Assembly: GCA_028284235.1 (NCBI GenBank)
Contig: JANQSC010000023.1
Location: 62,001 to 126,000 of the forward strand
Direction: 5' to 3'
DNA length: 64,000 nt
Source: Opitutaceae bacterium
GTDB lineage: Bacteria > Verrucomicrobiota > Verrucomicrobiia > Opitutales > Opitutaceae
In this document: positions 56,443 through 64,000 of the stretch, one piece after another
Position numbering within the stretch: position 1 is the stretch's first letter
How the letters are laid out: each line of letters starts with the position of its first letter
Notes under the pieces: model-generated
What the model saw: only the letters and a program-made list of their open reading frames with translations
The model's database searches: none
What the model was told of the DNA's origin: nothing
Position numbers and translations under genes: made by a program

Positions 56443-59150
56443 TCGATTGGATCGACGAGCTTTGGTTCAAGGTTCGGTCGTTGTTTCGTCGCGGCGGCGC
56501 CCAGAATGACCTGGATGACGAATTGGCCTTCCACTTAGAGTTGCTTGAGCGCGAACACATGCGAAATGGCTTTAGCAAGGAGGCGGCGCGCAAGGCGGCG
56601 TTGAGAGAGTTTGGCGAGGTGGAATCGCTGAAGGATGCCTGCCGCGACTCCTGGGGGATGCGGCTCTGGAACGACTTTTTACGGGATCTTCGACTGGCGA
56701 GTCGGCAGGCTCGAAACAATAGGGGGTTTACCTTTGTTGTCTTGTTGACTCTTGGACTCTGCATCGGGGCGAATACGGCGATATTCAGTATGTTGAACAA
56801 CGCCCTGCTGAAACCGTATCCGTATCCGCATTCGGAGCAACTGGTGGACCTAGTGACCGATATGAATGAGAAGGGGCACATTCGAACCATCTCGGACAGT
56901 TCGCCTGAAAGCTATACTTGGTATCGCGAGGCAGCTTCGGTCGCGGAAATGGGCTACTATCGGAATATTAGCAATACCGTGATTTTAGACGGGATCGCGT
57001 CAAACGTGACCTCGGTTGATATCTCGCCGTCTTTTTTTCGGGTGTTACAAGTTCAGCCTATTCATGGCCGTTGGTTTTACGAGGAGGAGGGAACGAGAGG
57101 AAAGAACCGCGTAACGATTCTGAGCTACGATTTTTGGCAGAGCGCTTTTAATGGCGATGCCGGAGTTCTTGGCCAATTGCTTGAGGTAGATGGAGGACGT
57201 TTTGAGATCGTCGGGGTCATGCCCGAGGGTTTCTACTTTAATGGCAGGGAAGTCAGCTTCTGGCTTCCGTCTCCAATCGCCGAAGATAGCAAGACCAGGA
57301 ATCCATGGAGATCGAGTTACCTCAACATCGTTGCTCGCCTAAAATCAGGCGTATCCATTCAATCGGCACAACTGGAATTAGATGCTGTTCTTTCCAGAAT
57401 GGTTGAAACATTTCCTGAATCGCGCTCCTACGTGGAAAGTAATAACTGGCGTCCACGATTCGTTGACTATCACAGCGGTCAAATCAGCAATTCGAAAGGG
57501 CCATTGTTGATGCTTCAAGGTGGAGCCTTGCTAGTGCTGATTATTGGATGCGTAAACGTCGCCAATCTGAGTCTTACGCGGGCCATTTCACGTACGCGCG
57601 AGTTGCTACTGCGGAGCATGCTTGGAGCTGGCTTGGGCCGGATTGCGCGAATGCTCATGACGGAAAGTTTCTTTTACGCGTCCCTGGGTGGTATTTGCGG
57701 CATTTTGTTCGGCTGGGGAGCAATGGAACTTATCAAGGTAGTCGGACTGTATCGCTACCCTCGAGCGGAGTCCTTTGGCTTGGATCTGTCCGTGCTTATT
57801 TTCACCCTGGCGGTTTCTGTTTTGGTCGCTCTGATTGTGGGGATGATCCCCCTCTATACAGTATTGCGCGACAACTTATTGGCCGGGACCCGTCAATCGG
57901 ACCGGACTGTCAGCTCAGGGATTGCGTCACAGAGAGCGCGCGCCTGGTTGGTAGTGACCCAAGTGTCGATGACGTTCATTCTCTTAATTTGCTCTGGGTT
58001 GCTGGTGAAGAGCTTCACTAAGTTGCTCACTGTGGACCCCGGCTTTAATCCCGAGCGGGTGATCTTCGCTCGAATTGACAGCCCCCGCCAATTGGACGAT
58101 CTTCAGAGGAAACAATTTTTTTCCAACTTGGTGAAGCGAGTAGAGGAGTTGCCTGGAGTGGTCGCCGCGGGTACGAATGTGACCTCTCCGTTCTCCAATA
58201 ATTGGTGGTCCCGGTCATTTGATGTGGAAGATTATGAATACGGTCCGGGTGAACCGAATCACAACTTCGCGGTAAGTCAGGTCGACGGGTCCTATTTTGA
58301 TGCCTTGGGGCTCGAGGCTCTGGAAGGCCGAACGATGGTATCAACCGATTTTACTCCCACCTCTCAGCTGGTGGCGGTTGTGGACAAGAATTTCGCCGAC
58401 TATATATTGCCCGGGAAGGAGTTGATTGGGAGGCGAATCACTTACGGAATTAACCGGGAAGCCCCGGGCGACACCAGGTGGTTTACCATTGTGGGCGTAG
58501 TCAACGTTGTGAAGCACTTCAGTTTGGAAGAAACGGATGCGATTCCGAAGCCAAGGGTCTATGTGCCCGCTCGCGATAACAACAGCCGCTCTCAACAATT
58601 GATTGTGCGTTTTCAACCGAGCAGCGACGAGGGGATTGCCACCTCCGATGGAGTGATGATGGCTCGATTGAGAGCGGCGGTATCCGAATTTGAAACCCGC
58701 AGCCCAATCTACGACATTGAGATGCTCGAAACGCGGATCGATAGTACTCTGGGTCAACGAAAAGCGAGTATGCGTTTGGTGATGGGCTTTACAGTTCTCG
58801 CGGTGTTTCTTTCTTCGGTAGGTCTGTATGGAGTGATTTCGAACTCCTTTCGGCAAAGGCGAAAAGACCTTGGGATTCGTTTAGCGATCGGGGCGCCCAA
58901 GTCGTCGCTCTTGAACATGATGCTGCAGATTGGTATTCGCATGACGGGTACCGGGATTCTGGTCGGATTCCTGGGCTCCGTGGGGATTGCCTATGTGATT
59001 CGAAGCCAGTTCTTCCAGGTGCAAGCCGTGGATCCCGTAGTTTATTTACTCGTTTCCGTGTTGATGGCGTCGGTTTCCTTTATCGCGGTCTATATCCCTT
59101 CGCGCCAAGCCTTGAAGCTGGATCCCATGGAAACTCTGCGGGTGGAGTAA
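56439..59150 (+). CDS. MacB/FtsX-type duplicated orphan permease 5 (ADOP)
   Basis: 903 residues from the ATG at 56439. Prefix NDLDDELAFHLELLEREHMRNGFSKEAARKAALREFGEVESLKDACRDSWG; first core begins GANTAIFSMLNNALLKPYPY. The last FtsX block ends IPSRQALKLDPMETLRVE. About eight helices, two MacB-type domains, no ATPase. Four-base overlap with padR-5. It is followed by the second BlaI/M56 pair after 160 bases with no gene. Confidence 0.9.
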   Translation: MIDWIDELWFKVRSLFRRGGAQNDLDDELAFHLELLEREHMRNGFSKEAARKAALREFGEVESLKDACRDSWGMRLWNDFLRDLRLASRQARNNRGFTFVVLLTLGLCIGANTAIFSMLNNALLKPYPYPHSEQLVDLVTDMNEKGHIRTISDSSPESYTWYREAASVAEMGYYRNISNTVILDGIASNVTSVDISPSFFRVLQVQPIHGRWFYEEEGTRGKNRVTILSYDFWQSAFNGDAGVLGQLLEVDGGRFEIVGVMPEGFYFNGREVSFWLPSPIAEDSKTRNPWRSSYLNIVARLKSGVSIQSAQLELDAVLSRMVETFPESRSYVESNNWRPRFVDYHSGQISNSKGPLLMLQGGALLVLIIGCVNVANLSLTRAISRTRELLLRSMLGAGLGRIARMLMTESFFYASLGGICGILFGWGAMELIKVVGLYRYPRAESFGLDLSVLIFTLAVSVLVALIVGMIPLYTVLRDNLLAGTRQSDRTVSSGIASQRARAWLVVTQVSMTFILLICSGLLVKSFTKLLTVDPGFNPERVIFARIDSPRQLDDLQRKQFFSNLVKRVEELPGVVAAGTNVTSPFSNNWWSRSFDVEDYEYGPGEPNHNFAVSQVDGSYFDALGLEALEGRTMVSTDFTPTSQLVAVVDKNFADYILPGKELIGRRITYGINREAPGDTRWFTIVGVVNVVKHFSLEETDAIPKPRVYVPARDNNSRSQQLIVRFQPSSDEGIATSDGVMMARLRAAVSEFETRSPIYDIEMLETRIDSTLGQRKASMRLVMGFTVLAVFLSSVGLYGVISNSFRQRRKDLGIRLAIGAPKSSLLNMMLQIGIRMTGTGILVGFLGSVGIAYVIRSQFFQVQAVDPVVYLLVSVLMASVSFIAVYIPSRQALKLDPMETLRVE

Positions 59151-59266
59151 CCAAGAAGAAGGAAGCCAGTGGCGAGGAGAGGGAATTAAAAATCTAGAGA
59201 CCATGTGTTGGCTGGATAAAGGCTGCACCGTAACAATAAAATGCTCTAAAAACTAATTTTTTAGTA

Positions 59267-59276
59267 GACAGATGTC
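59267..59276 (+). promoter_or_regulatory. possible BlaI site before blaI-2
   Basis: GACA-ga-TGTC, a 10-base palindrome of the ACAnnTGT type, 37 bases before the blaI-2 start, overlapping TAGACA as a -35-like box. It lacks the outer bases of the blaI-1 site, so it is tentative. An inverted repeat CTAAAAA/TTTTTAG is 10 bases upstream. Confidence 0.4.
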
Positions 59277-59312
59277 ACGCGCTGCTCTTATCGTCTCCTA
59301 ATTCTTTAGTAT

Positions 59313-59714
59313 TTGACGGTGGCTCGCAAGAAATCCAAACAATTAACCGAGGTTGAACAGACGATCATGGACGTGCTTTGGCGGTGTGGACCGTCATCGG
59401 TACGGCAGATTGCGGATGAGGTGAAAGCTGACAAACCGATGGCCTACACCACGGTGCAGACGATGTGTAAGATCCTTACCGACAAGGGCTACACCAGTTT
59501 TGTCAAAGAGGGACGGGCCTTTATCTATAACGCCGATATTTCCCGGGCCGAGGTTCGCCGCGGAGCGTTGAGCTCGATGATCGATCAATTTTTTGGCGGA
59601 TCTCCGAAGGTTCTTGCCCAGCATTTAATGGAGGAGAGCGACCTGAAATCTAGCGATATGCAGGAACTGCAGGAGCTCATTGACAAGGCATCCAGAAAAG
59701 AAGGTAAAAAGTGA
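59313..59714 (+). CDS. BlaI/MecI-family transcriptional repressor 2
   Basis: 133 residues from a TTG at 59313 (GTG at 59319 possible). Winged helix: LTEVEQTIMDVLWRCGPSSVRQIADEV, then YTTVQTMCKILTDKGYTSFVKEGRAFIYNADI. The C-terminal helix (SSDMQELQELIDKAS) is the dimerisation part with the segment normally cleaved by M56 sensors. Its stop overlaps the M56 start by four bases (GTGA), so the pair is coupled. Target genes are unknown. Confidence 0.92.
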   Translation: MTVARKKSKQLTEVEQTIMDVLWRCGPSSVRQIADEVKADKPMAYTTVQTMCKILTDKGYTSFVKEGRAFIYNADISRAEVRRGALSSMIDQFFGGSPKVLAQHLMEESDLKSSDMQELQELIDKASRKEGKK

Positions 59715-61285
59715 ATTGGGAATCAGCAGTACTCAATTTGATTCTCCTTCACTTGGTGGTAGGGACGCTTGTTTGTAGTGCCCTGATGGTTCTGAACTTG
59801 CTCAAGCGTTGGATGCGGTTGGGTGAAGGGGCTCTGTCTTGGTTGTGGTATTTAGGGTATATTGCCATCTTCGTAATTCCGTTTGTAATTTCTACTAAGC
59901 AAGTTTCTGATGCAGTGCCCTCGCCACCGATCCTCACCTCTGATCAATTCCATCCTGTATCTCATTTTTCTTCTTCTGGAACAGATCCCGTATCGAATTC
60001 GCCACTACAGGAAGATGTTTCGCTTCTCCACGTTGAGGTATCCGAGTCCGCTGCTACGACCGTTGCGATCACAATACGAATCCTGGTTTTGGTTTGGGTT
60101 CTTGGCTCTTTGTGGCGTGGGGTCGTTTTAGTCAGGAGAATTGTAGCCACAACTAAACTTTCGCTGAGTACGCTTGAAGTCGCAGACTTCGAAAAAACGT
60201 TTGGGTTCTCCCGACCCGTCTTCGTCTCTGACCAAGTCGCAAGTCCGATGGCGCTTGGACTTTGGGCGCCAAGGGTCCTTCTGCCGAAGACCTTGTTGAG
60301 AGACCTTTCCGAAGAAGAACTGCGGCACGTCCTACTCCATGAGGAAGCCCATATAAGGAGGAGGGACCTGTGGGCAGGCGCTTTCCAGGAAATTTTGGCA
60401 CTGCTTTTTTGGATAAGTCCTATCCAGTGGGTGTTTCATCGCCAAGTCTCTCTTAGCCGTGAATTCGCCTGTGACAGTTTCGTCGCGCGTCAAGTGGAGG
60501 ACCGCAACCGTTATGCTCAGACGTTACTCAATTGCGCAGAGCGAGTCCTGTGTCGAAGAAACCCTATCTTGGCGATGGGTATGTACCACCGCCGGAACGA
60601 TATTAAAAAACGAATACGTGAGATTGTTACTATGAAATCAAAAAAATCATCTGCCATCGCGGCTTGTTTGGTCGCTTTGTGTGCCTTGGTTGCTAGCGCC
60701 GCGCTTGCTCAAACGTCCGTGCCCAAGATCACCCTTTCAGCCGACAAAGCTCAGAAACCCTCCATTGAAACATCAGAGCTTAATCGGGCCTATGCCGAAA
60801 TGATGGTCTACGCGACCAATAACAATCAGCTGTCTGTGATTAAACACATGATCCGGGAGAATGGATTCGATATTGATACTCCGGCCGAGGCGGACGGTAC
60901 CGCTTTGATCATCGCCGTACAAAGAGGTAACGAAGAGTTGGTTGAGGAGCTTCTTAAACTCGGAGCGGATGTGAACGCGCCTTCGCCGAGAGATGGCAAT
61001 CCGCTGATCAACGCTGCCCTGAGAGGGAATCTTTCGATTGCCAAACGCCTTGTAGCAGCCGGTGCCGATGTGAATGCCTACGTCTACCGCGACGAGACGC
61101 CCCTTATAGGCGCTTCTCAACAAGGCCATTTAGAGATGGTCAAGTACCTGGTTGAAAATGGTGCCAATGTGAACTTGGAAGTTGAAACTCCTCACGGTGA
61201 TGCGCCGAACAATTTTAGAAGCCCGCTTAGTGTGGCTCGCGATCGGGACGTTCGTGACTACCTGAAGAGTCAAGGAGCGAAGTAG
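59711..61285 (+). CDS. BlaR1-type M56 zinc metallopeptidase with C-terminal ankyrin repeats
   Basis: 524 residues, GTG start. Transmembrane segments near 9-30, 43-60, 117-141 and 313-333. The M56 zinc site HEEAH is at 210-214 and the third ligand is Glu251 in LSREFACDS. After the last helix come ankyrin repeats (about 360-520): TALIIAVQRGNEELVEELLKLGADVNA, PLINAALRGNLSIAKRLVAAGADVNA, PLIGASQQGHLEMVKYLVENGANVN. By BlaR1 topology these would be outside the membrane, where BlaR1 has its penicillin-binding sensor. They could bind a protein partner. The orientation is inferred. Confidence 0.9.
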   Translation: MNWESAVLNLILLHLVVGTLVCSALMVLNLLKRWMRLGEGALSWLWYLGYIAIFVIPFVISTKQVSDAVPSPPILTSDQFHPVSHFSSSGTDPVSNSPLQEDVSLLHVEVSESAATTVAITIRILVLVWVLGSLWRGVVLVRRIVATTKLSLSTLEVADFEKTFGFSRPVFVSDQVASPMALGLWAPRVLLPKTLLRDLSEEELRHVLLHEEAHIRRRDLWAGAFQEILALLFWISPIQWVFHRQVSLSREFACDSFVARQVEDRNRYAQTLLNCAERVLCRRNPILAMGMYHRRNDIKKRIREIVTMKSKKSSAIAACLVALCALVASAALAQTSVPKITLSADKAQKPSIETSELNRAYAEMMVYATNNNQLSVIKHMIRENGFDIDTPAEADGTALIIAVQRGNEELVEELLKLGADVNAPSPRDGNPLINAALRGNLSIAKRLVAAGADVNAYVYRDETPLIGASQQGHLEMVKYLVENGANVNLEVETPHGDAPNNFRSPLSVARDRDVRDYLKSQGAK

Positions 61286-61313
61286 AGCTTTCAGGTTTCA
61301 AAATTCTTTCCCC

Positions 61314-61356
61314 TTGACTAACTAGGGAAGTTGTGGTTCCCCTAATGCAACTAGGG
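61314..61356 (+). promoter_or_regulatory. promoter and operator of PadR-6
   Basis: TTGACT, then half-site AACTAGGGAAG, TTCCCCTA and CAACTAGGG. Ends 9 bases before the ATG at 61366. Same layout as PadR-2 to PadR-5, with different half-site bases. Confidence 0.7.
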
Positions 61357-61365
61357 TAGAGAATC

Positions 61366-61695
61366 ATGACGAAACACATATTTCCGCAAGGGGCGTTGGA
61401 GCTGGTGATATTGCGAATCCTGCAGCAGGACGCGAATCACGGCTGGGGGATCGCCCAGAAGATTCACTTGATCTCGAACGACGTGCTAAAGGTCGAGGAG
61501 GGTTCGCTCTATCCCGCCTTGGCGCGGATGGTACAGAAGGGCTGGATACAGTCGGAATGGGGGACGTCGGAGAATAACCGGCGGGCCAAGTACTATAGTC
61601 TGACAAAACTGGGCCAGAAGCGTTTGAACTCTGAAAAGAAGAACTGGGAGGCGATGGCCGCGGCCATCGCGACAATATTGGGAACGGAATCGTGA
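61366..61695 (+). CDS. PadR-family transcriptional regulator 6
   Basis: 109 residues. Winged helix: FPQGALELVILRILQQDANHGWGIAQKIHLI, then EEGSLYPALARMVQKGWIQSEWGTSENNRRAKYYSLTKLGQKRLNSE. The gene to its right is separated by 241 bases, unlike the other five pairs (0-26 bases), and a hairpin-rich repeat lies in the gap. It probably still controls permease 6, but translation is not coupled. Confidence 0.92.
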   Translation: MTKHIFPQGALELVILRILQQDANHGWGIAQKIHLISNDVLKVEEGSLYPALARMVQKGWIQSEWGTSENNRRAKYYSLTKLGQKRLNSEKKNWEAMAAAIATILGTES

Positions 61696-61761
61696 TGAGG
61701 GTGGCGGTCCATGACGGGATTTGCGAAGGAGTCGCGACAATGAATTTAACAGGATACGCTT

Positions 61762-61793
61762 CCTACTTCGCTTTTCAAGCTACGAAGGACAGG
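61762..61793 (+). repeat. interspersed hairpin repeat between padR-6 and permease 6
   Basis: CCTACTTCGCTTTTC then AAGCTACGAAGGACAGG: an imperfect hairpin, CTTCG with CGAAG. Similar hairpin fragments are common in PVC genomes, from memory. A 77-codon open frame over 61692-61925 covers it and looks like a chance frame. Confidence 0.4.
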
Positions 61794-61936
61794 TCGCTAC
61801 GTGATGGCTCCGCCAATATGATAGCACAATTTTGGGATCCATCAAGTTGGAGCGCAGCGACATCAAGTAAGCGAGGAACGAGCGCATCCTGTTTTAAAAC
61901 ACATTCTCGAAGGGTGATTTTGTAGATTTTCGATAA

Positions 61937-64000
61937 ATGGAAGTGATTCACTGGATGCGTAGTTGGTTCGCCAATCTCTTTCGACCGAAGGGGATGCACG
62001 ACGACTTGGCGGAGGAGATGGAGCATCATCTTTCCATGGCCATAGGGAAGAAGGTTGCGGAGGGGTTGAGTCCCAAGGAAGCGAGGCGTGAGGCGTTGAA
62101 AGAATTCGGGGCAGTGGAACGCATTAAGGAGGAGTGTCATGATGCCTGGGGGACGCGATTGGTTATGGACTTGTGGCGCGACCTACTCCTAAGTCTGCGA
62201 TTGCTAAAGAAGAACAAGGGGTTCGCGCTTGCTGTTTTGCTCACCCTCGGTCTCTGCATTTCGGGAAACACGATCGTATTCAGTATCTTGGATGAAGTCC
62301 TCGGACCGCCGTCCTATCCGGAGCCGAATCGGGTAGTGGAGATTTATCATAGTATGCCCGGGATGGGCATAGAGCGTTCGAATTCTAGCATTGGCCTTTA
62401 TCTCGACTATTCGGAAAATACTACTGCTTTTGAGCAACTGGCGCTGGTTGACGATACAGGATTGAACATCTCCACTGATGATGGGGCTACCATGCGAGGA
62501 CTAGGACTTCGAGTGAGTCAGGATTTCTTCGAGATGATTCGCGTTCGCCCTTTAATTGGCCAGTTTTTTGAAGCAGAGCATTTCGTACATTCGAATAATC
62601 GGCACGTTATTTTGACAGAGTCCTTTTGGCGAACTCAGTTTGCTTCTGATACTGATGTGATTGGGCAAACGATAAAGCTGCACAGCCGACCGTTTAAGGT
62701 CATTGGAGTCGCTCCCAGGCAGGCGAGCATACACTTTCCGGAGCTGCGTTTCTTTCAAGCCTGGACCTGGAATCCCAATACTGTCGATTTGTTAAAGAGT
62801 CGCAGATATCAAAATTACACGCAGATATGGGGGAGATTGAAGCCTGGTATATCTGTAGAGCAGGCCCGCGCTCAGATTAGCGCTTTGGACCGTCGCTTCT
62901 ACAATGAGGCCCCCCAGACTAAGAAAGACAGGTTGGACCGATCTCGGCCAACGGCCAAGCTGGAGACGTTTCAAGAGTCTAGAGTGAAGAGTATTGGGAG
63001 TCGGCTCTACTTGTTGCAAGCCAGTGTATTGCTCGTGCTTTTAATTGGGTGTATCAACGTCCTCAATTTGCAGCTGACGCGAAGCTTGGTTCGTATTGGC
63101 GAATACGCGATGAGGAGGTCTCTGGGCGCTTCTCGTATATCCCTATTGCGCCAGGTATTCACGGAAAATCTCATTCTATGCATGGGGAGTTGCGCGATTG
63201 GAATTGTTGGAGCTTGGATTGGACTGGAAGCTATCAATCAATTTGTGGCGCAAGATCTTTTGCCTAATGTATCTCGTATCGAAATAAGCAGTACAACGAT
63301 TGCTCATACGATTTTCCTCACCATATGTGTTGCGATCGTTTTAGGGTTCTTTTCCGCGCTCCCTGTTCTTAAGGATAACCAGTCGGCCTTGGTGCAGGGG
63401 GCCAGTCGAAAAACGACCGCGAGTAAGCCTCTGAAGCTTTTTAGATCGATTCTGGTTTCGATGCAGGTTGCTGTCAGTTTGATACTGTTGGTGGGGGCTG
63501 GGCTGCTCTTGCAAAGTTTTTTTAATGCATTGCGGACGGATACGGGGTTCGATCCACGTAGTGTAAAAACCTTTGGTCTTGAACTTTCGTGGGACTACGG
63601 ATCGGAGGAGGCCGTTACCAGTTTCTATGATCGGTTGAAGGAGTCCTTTTCAGAAATAGCGGGGGTGGAGGCCATTGCCCTAACCGAATTCCTCCCCACT
63701 GTATCGGAATTTTATAATTGGGACGTCTTGCTGGCGAGTCCGTCCGATGAATCTTCCTTGGGTAAAGTGAGCTCAAATTACTGCGGCGTTTCGGACGGCT
63801 TTTTTGAGCTTTTGGGGATTCCGTTGGTTGAAGGGCGAACGTTTAGGCCGAGTGACATGCTGGATGGAGTTAGGAACGTTGTTGTAGATAGAAGGTTTGC
63901 CGACCACTATTTTCCTGGTAGAAACGCGGTTGGGCAACAGATCACCAATGATGCTGCACGGACTCCGGAGTCCATGTGGACGATTGTCGGCGTAGTTGAA
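61937..64000 (+). CDS. MacB/FtsX-type duplicated orphan permease 6 (ADOP, partial)
   Basis: At least 688 residues; open to the right edge. Translation from the ATG at 61937 gives MEVIHWMRSWFANLFRP, the prefix HDDLAEEMEHHLSMAIGKK...ALKEFGAVERIKEECHDAWG, first helix GLCISGNTIVFSILDEVLGPPSYPEPN and LLVGAGLLLQSFF before the second core domain. The ILDEVLGPPSYPEPNRVVE segment resembles permease 1 (LLSGVLGPPDYPDPDRVVQ) more than the others, so these two form a subgroup. The stop lies beyond the window. No ATPase seen. Confidence 0.88.
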   Translation, partial: MEVIHWMRSWFANLFRPKGMHDDLAEEMEHHLSMAIGKKVAEGLSPKEARREALKEFGAVERIKEECHDAWGTRLVMDLWRDLLLSLRLLKKNKGFALAVLLTLGLCISGNTIVFSILDEVLGPPSYPEPNRVVEIYHSMPGMGIERSNSSIGLYLDYSENTTAFEQLALVDDTGLNISTDDGATMRGLGLRVSQDFFEMIRVRPLIGQFFEAEHFVHSNNRHVILTESFWRTQFASDTDVIGQTIKLHSRPFKVIGVAPRQASIHFPELRFFQAWTWNPNTVDLLKSRRYQNYTQIWGRLKPGISVEQARAQISALDRRFYNEAPQTKKDRLDRSRPTAKLETFQESRVKSIGSRLYLLQASVLLVLLIGCINVLNLQLTRSLVRIGEYAMRRSLGASRISLLRQVFTENLILCMGSCAIGIVGAWIGLEAINQFVAQDLLPNVSRIEISSTTIAHTIFLTICVAIVLGFFSALPVLKDNQSALVQGASRKTTASKPLKLFRSILVSMQVAVSLILLVGAGLLLQSFFNALRTDTGFDPRSVKTFGLELSWDYGSEEAVTSFYDRLKESFSEIAGVEAIALTEFLPTVSEFYNWDVLLASPSDESSLGKVSSNYCGVSDGFFELLGIPLVEGRTFRPSDMLDGVRNVVVDRRFADHYFPGRNAVGQQITNDAARTPESMWTIVGVVE

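Noticed and set aside
61692..61925. 77-codon open frame between padR-6 and permease 6
   Set aside because: It overlaps a hairpin repeat and has no recognisable family or ribosome site.
1..64000. CRISPR arrays, tRNA or rRNA genes
   Set aside because: No regularly spaced direct repeats and no tRNA-like cloverleaf or rRNA sequence were seen by eye; a tRNA scan would settle it.

Overview
The window looks like a chromosome segment of a marine-type Verrucomicrobiota bacterium (Opitutae-like), or less likely another PVC-group or acidobacterial lineage. That placement is an inference from gene content: three Cys-type sulfatases, GH4, DUF1080 (3-keto-glycoside hydrolase family), ThuA, PQQ dehydrogenases fused to cytochrome c, M56/BlaI pairs, and six PadR genes each followed by a MacB/FtsX-type orphan permease. 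No rRNA, tRNA, phage, transposase or CRISPR was seen.

Layout. (1) 1-2.4 kb, minus strand: the N-terminal part of a cbb3 oxidase subunit (ccoN, running off the left edge), a small membrane protein before it, and a double PRC-barrel protein. (2) 2.7-12.2 kb: carbohydrate and sulfate-ester genes under two LacI-type regulators. LacI-1 precedes a GH4 glycosidase and a sulfatase; LacI-2 is divergent from a symporter-DUF1080-sulfatase operon. The same inverted repeat, GCGCAA-N4-TTGCG, lies upstream of GH4 and between LacI-2 and the symporter. (3) 12.4-14.4 kb: PQQ sugar dehydrogenase/cytochrome c protein. (4) 14.8-24.0 kb: about a dozen small, unrelated plus-strand genes (GNAT, DUF1428, FMN reductase, lipoprotein, secreted trypsin with a propeller tail, Dps, transglutaminase, ABM), separated by several kinds of hairpin-forming interspersed repeats. 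(5) 24.2-32.1 kb: BNR_4 propeller, a PQQ dehydrogenase-cytochrome c-DUF1080 fusion, ThuA-LamG, and a nucleoside hydrolase with an FN3 domain; a 128-bp MITE with perfect terminal repeats lies here. (6) 32.2-64 kb: six PadR-permease pairs, interleaved with four PQQ-like beta-propeller secreted proteins, two BlaI/M56 pairs, a haloalkane-dehalogenase-like hydrolase, a Uma2-like protein and a sulfatase.

How it fits together. Regions 2, 3 and 5 read as scavenging of sulfated or modified glycans: sulfatases and GH4 trim, PQQ enzymes oxidise sugars in the periplasm, DUF1080 domains cleave 3-keto sugars, and an SSS transporter imports products. Region 6 is the most unusual part. Each PadR gene has its own inverted-repeat operator beside a TTGAC -35 box, and five of the six share one promoter layout with different half-site sequences. 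The PadR-2 operator type also sits in front of a lone propeller gene. A BlaI-type 24-bp palindrome (core TACATATGTA) sits between blaI-1 and two propeller genes, and a second one precedes a third propeller gene. Thus envelope propeller proteins appear to be wired to two repressor classes. The second M56 sensor carries ankyrin repeats where BlaR1 has its beta-lactam sensor. No ABC ATPase is encoded near any of the six permeases.
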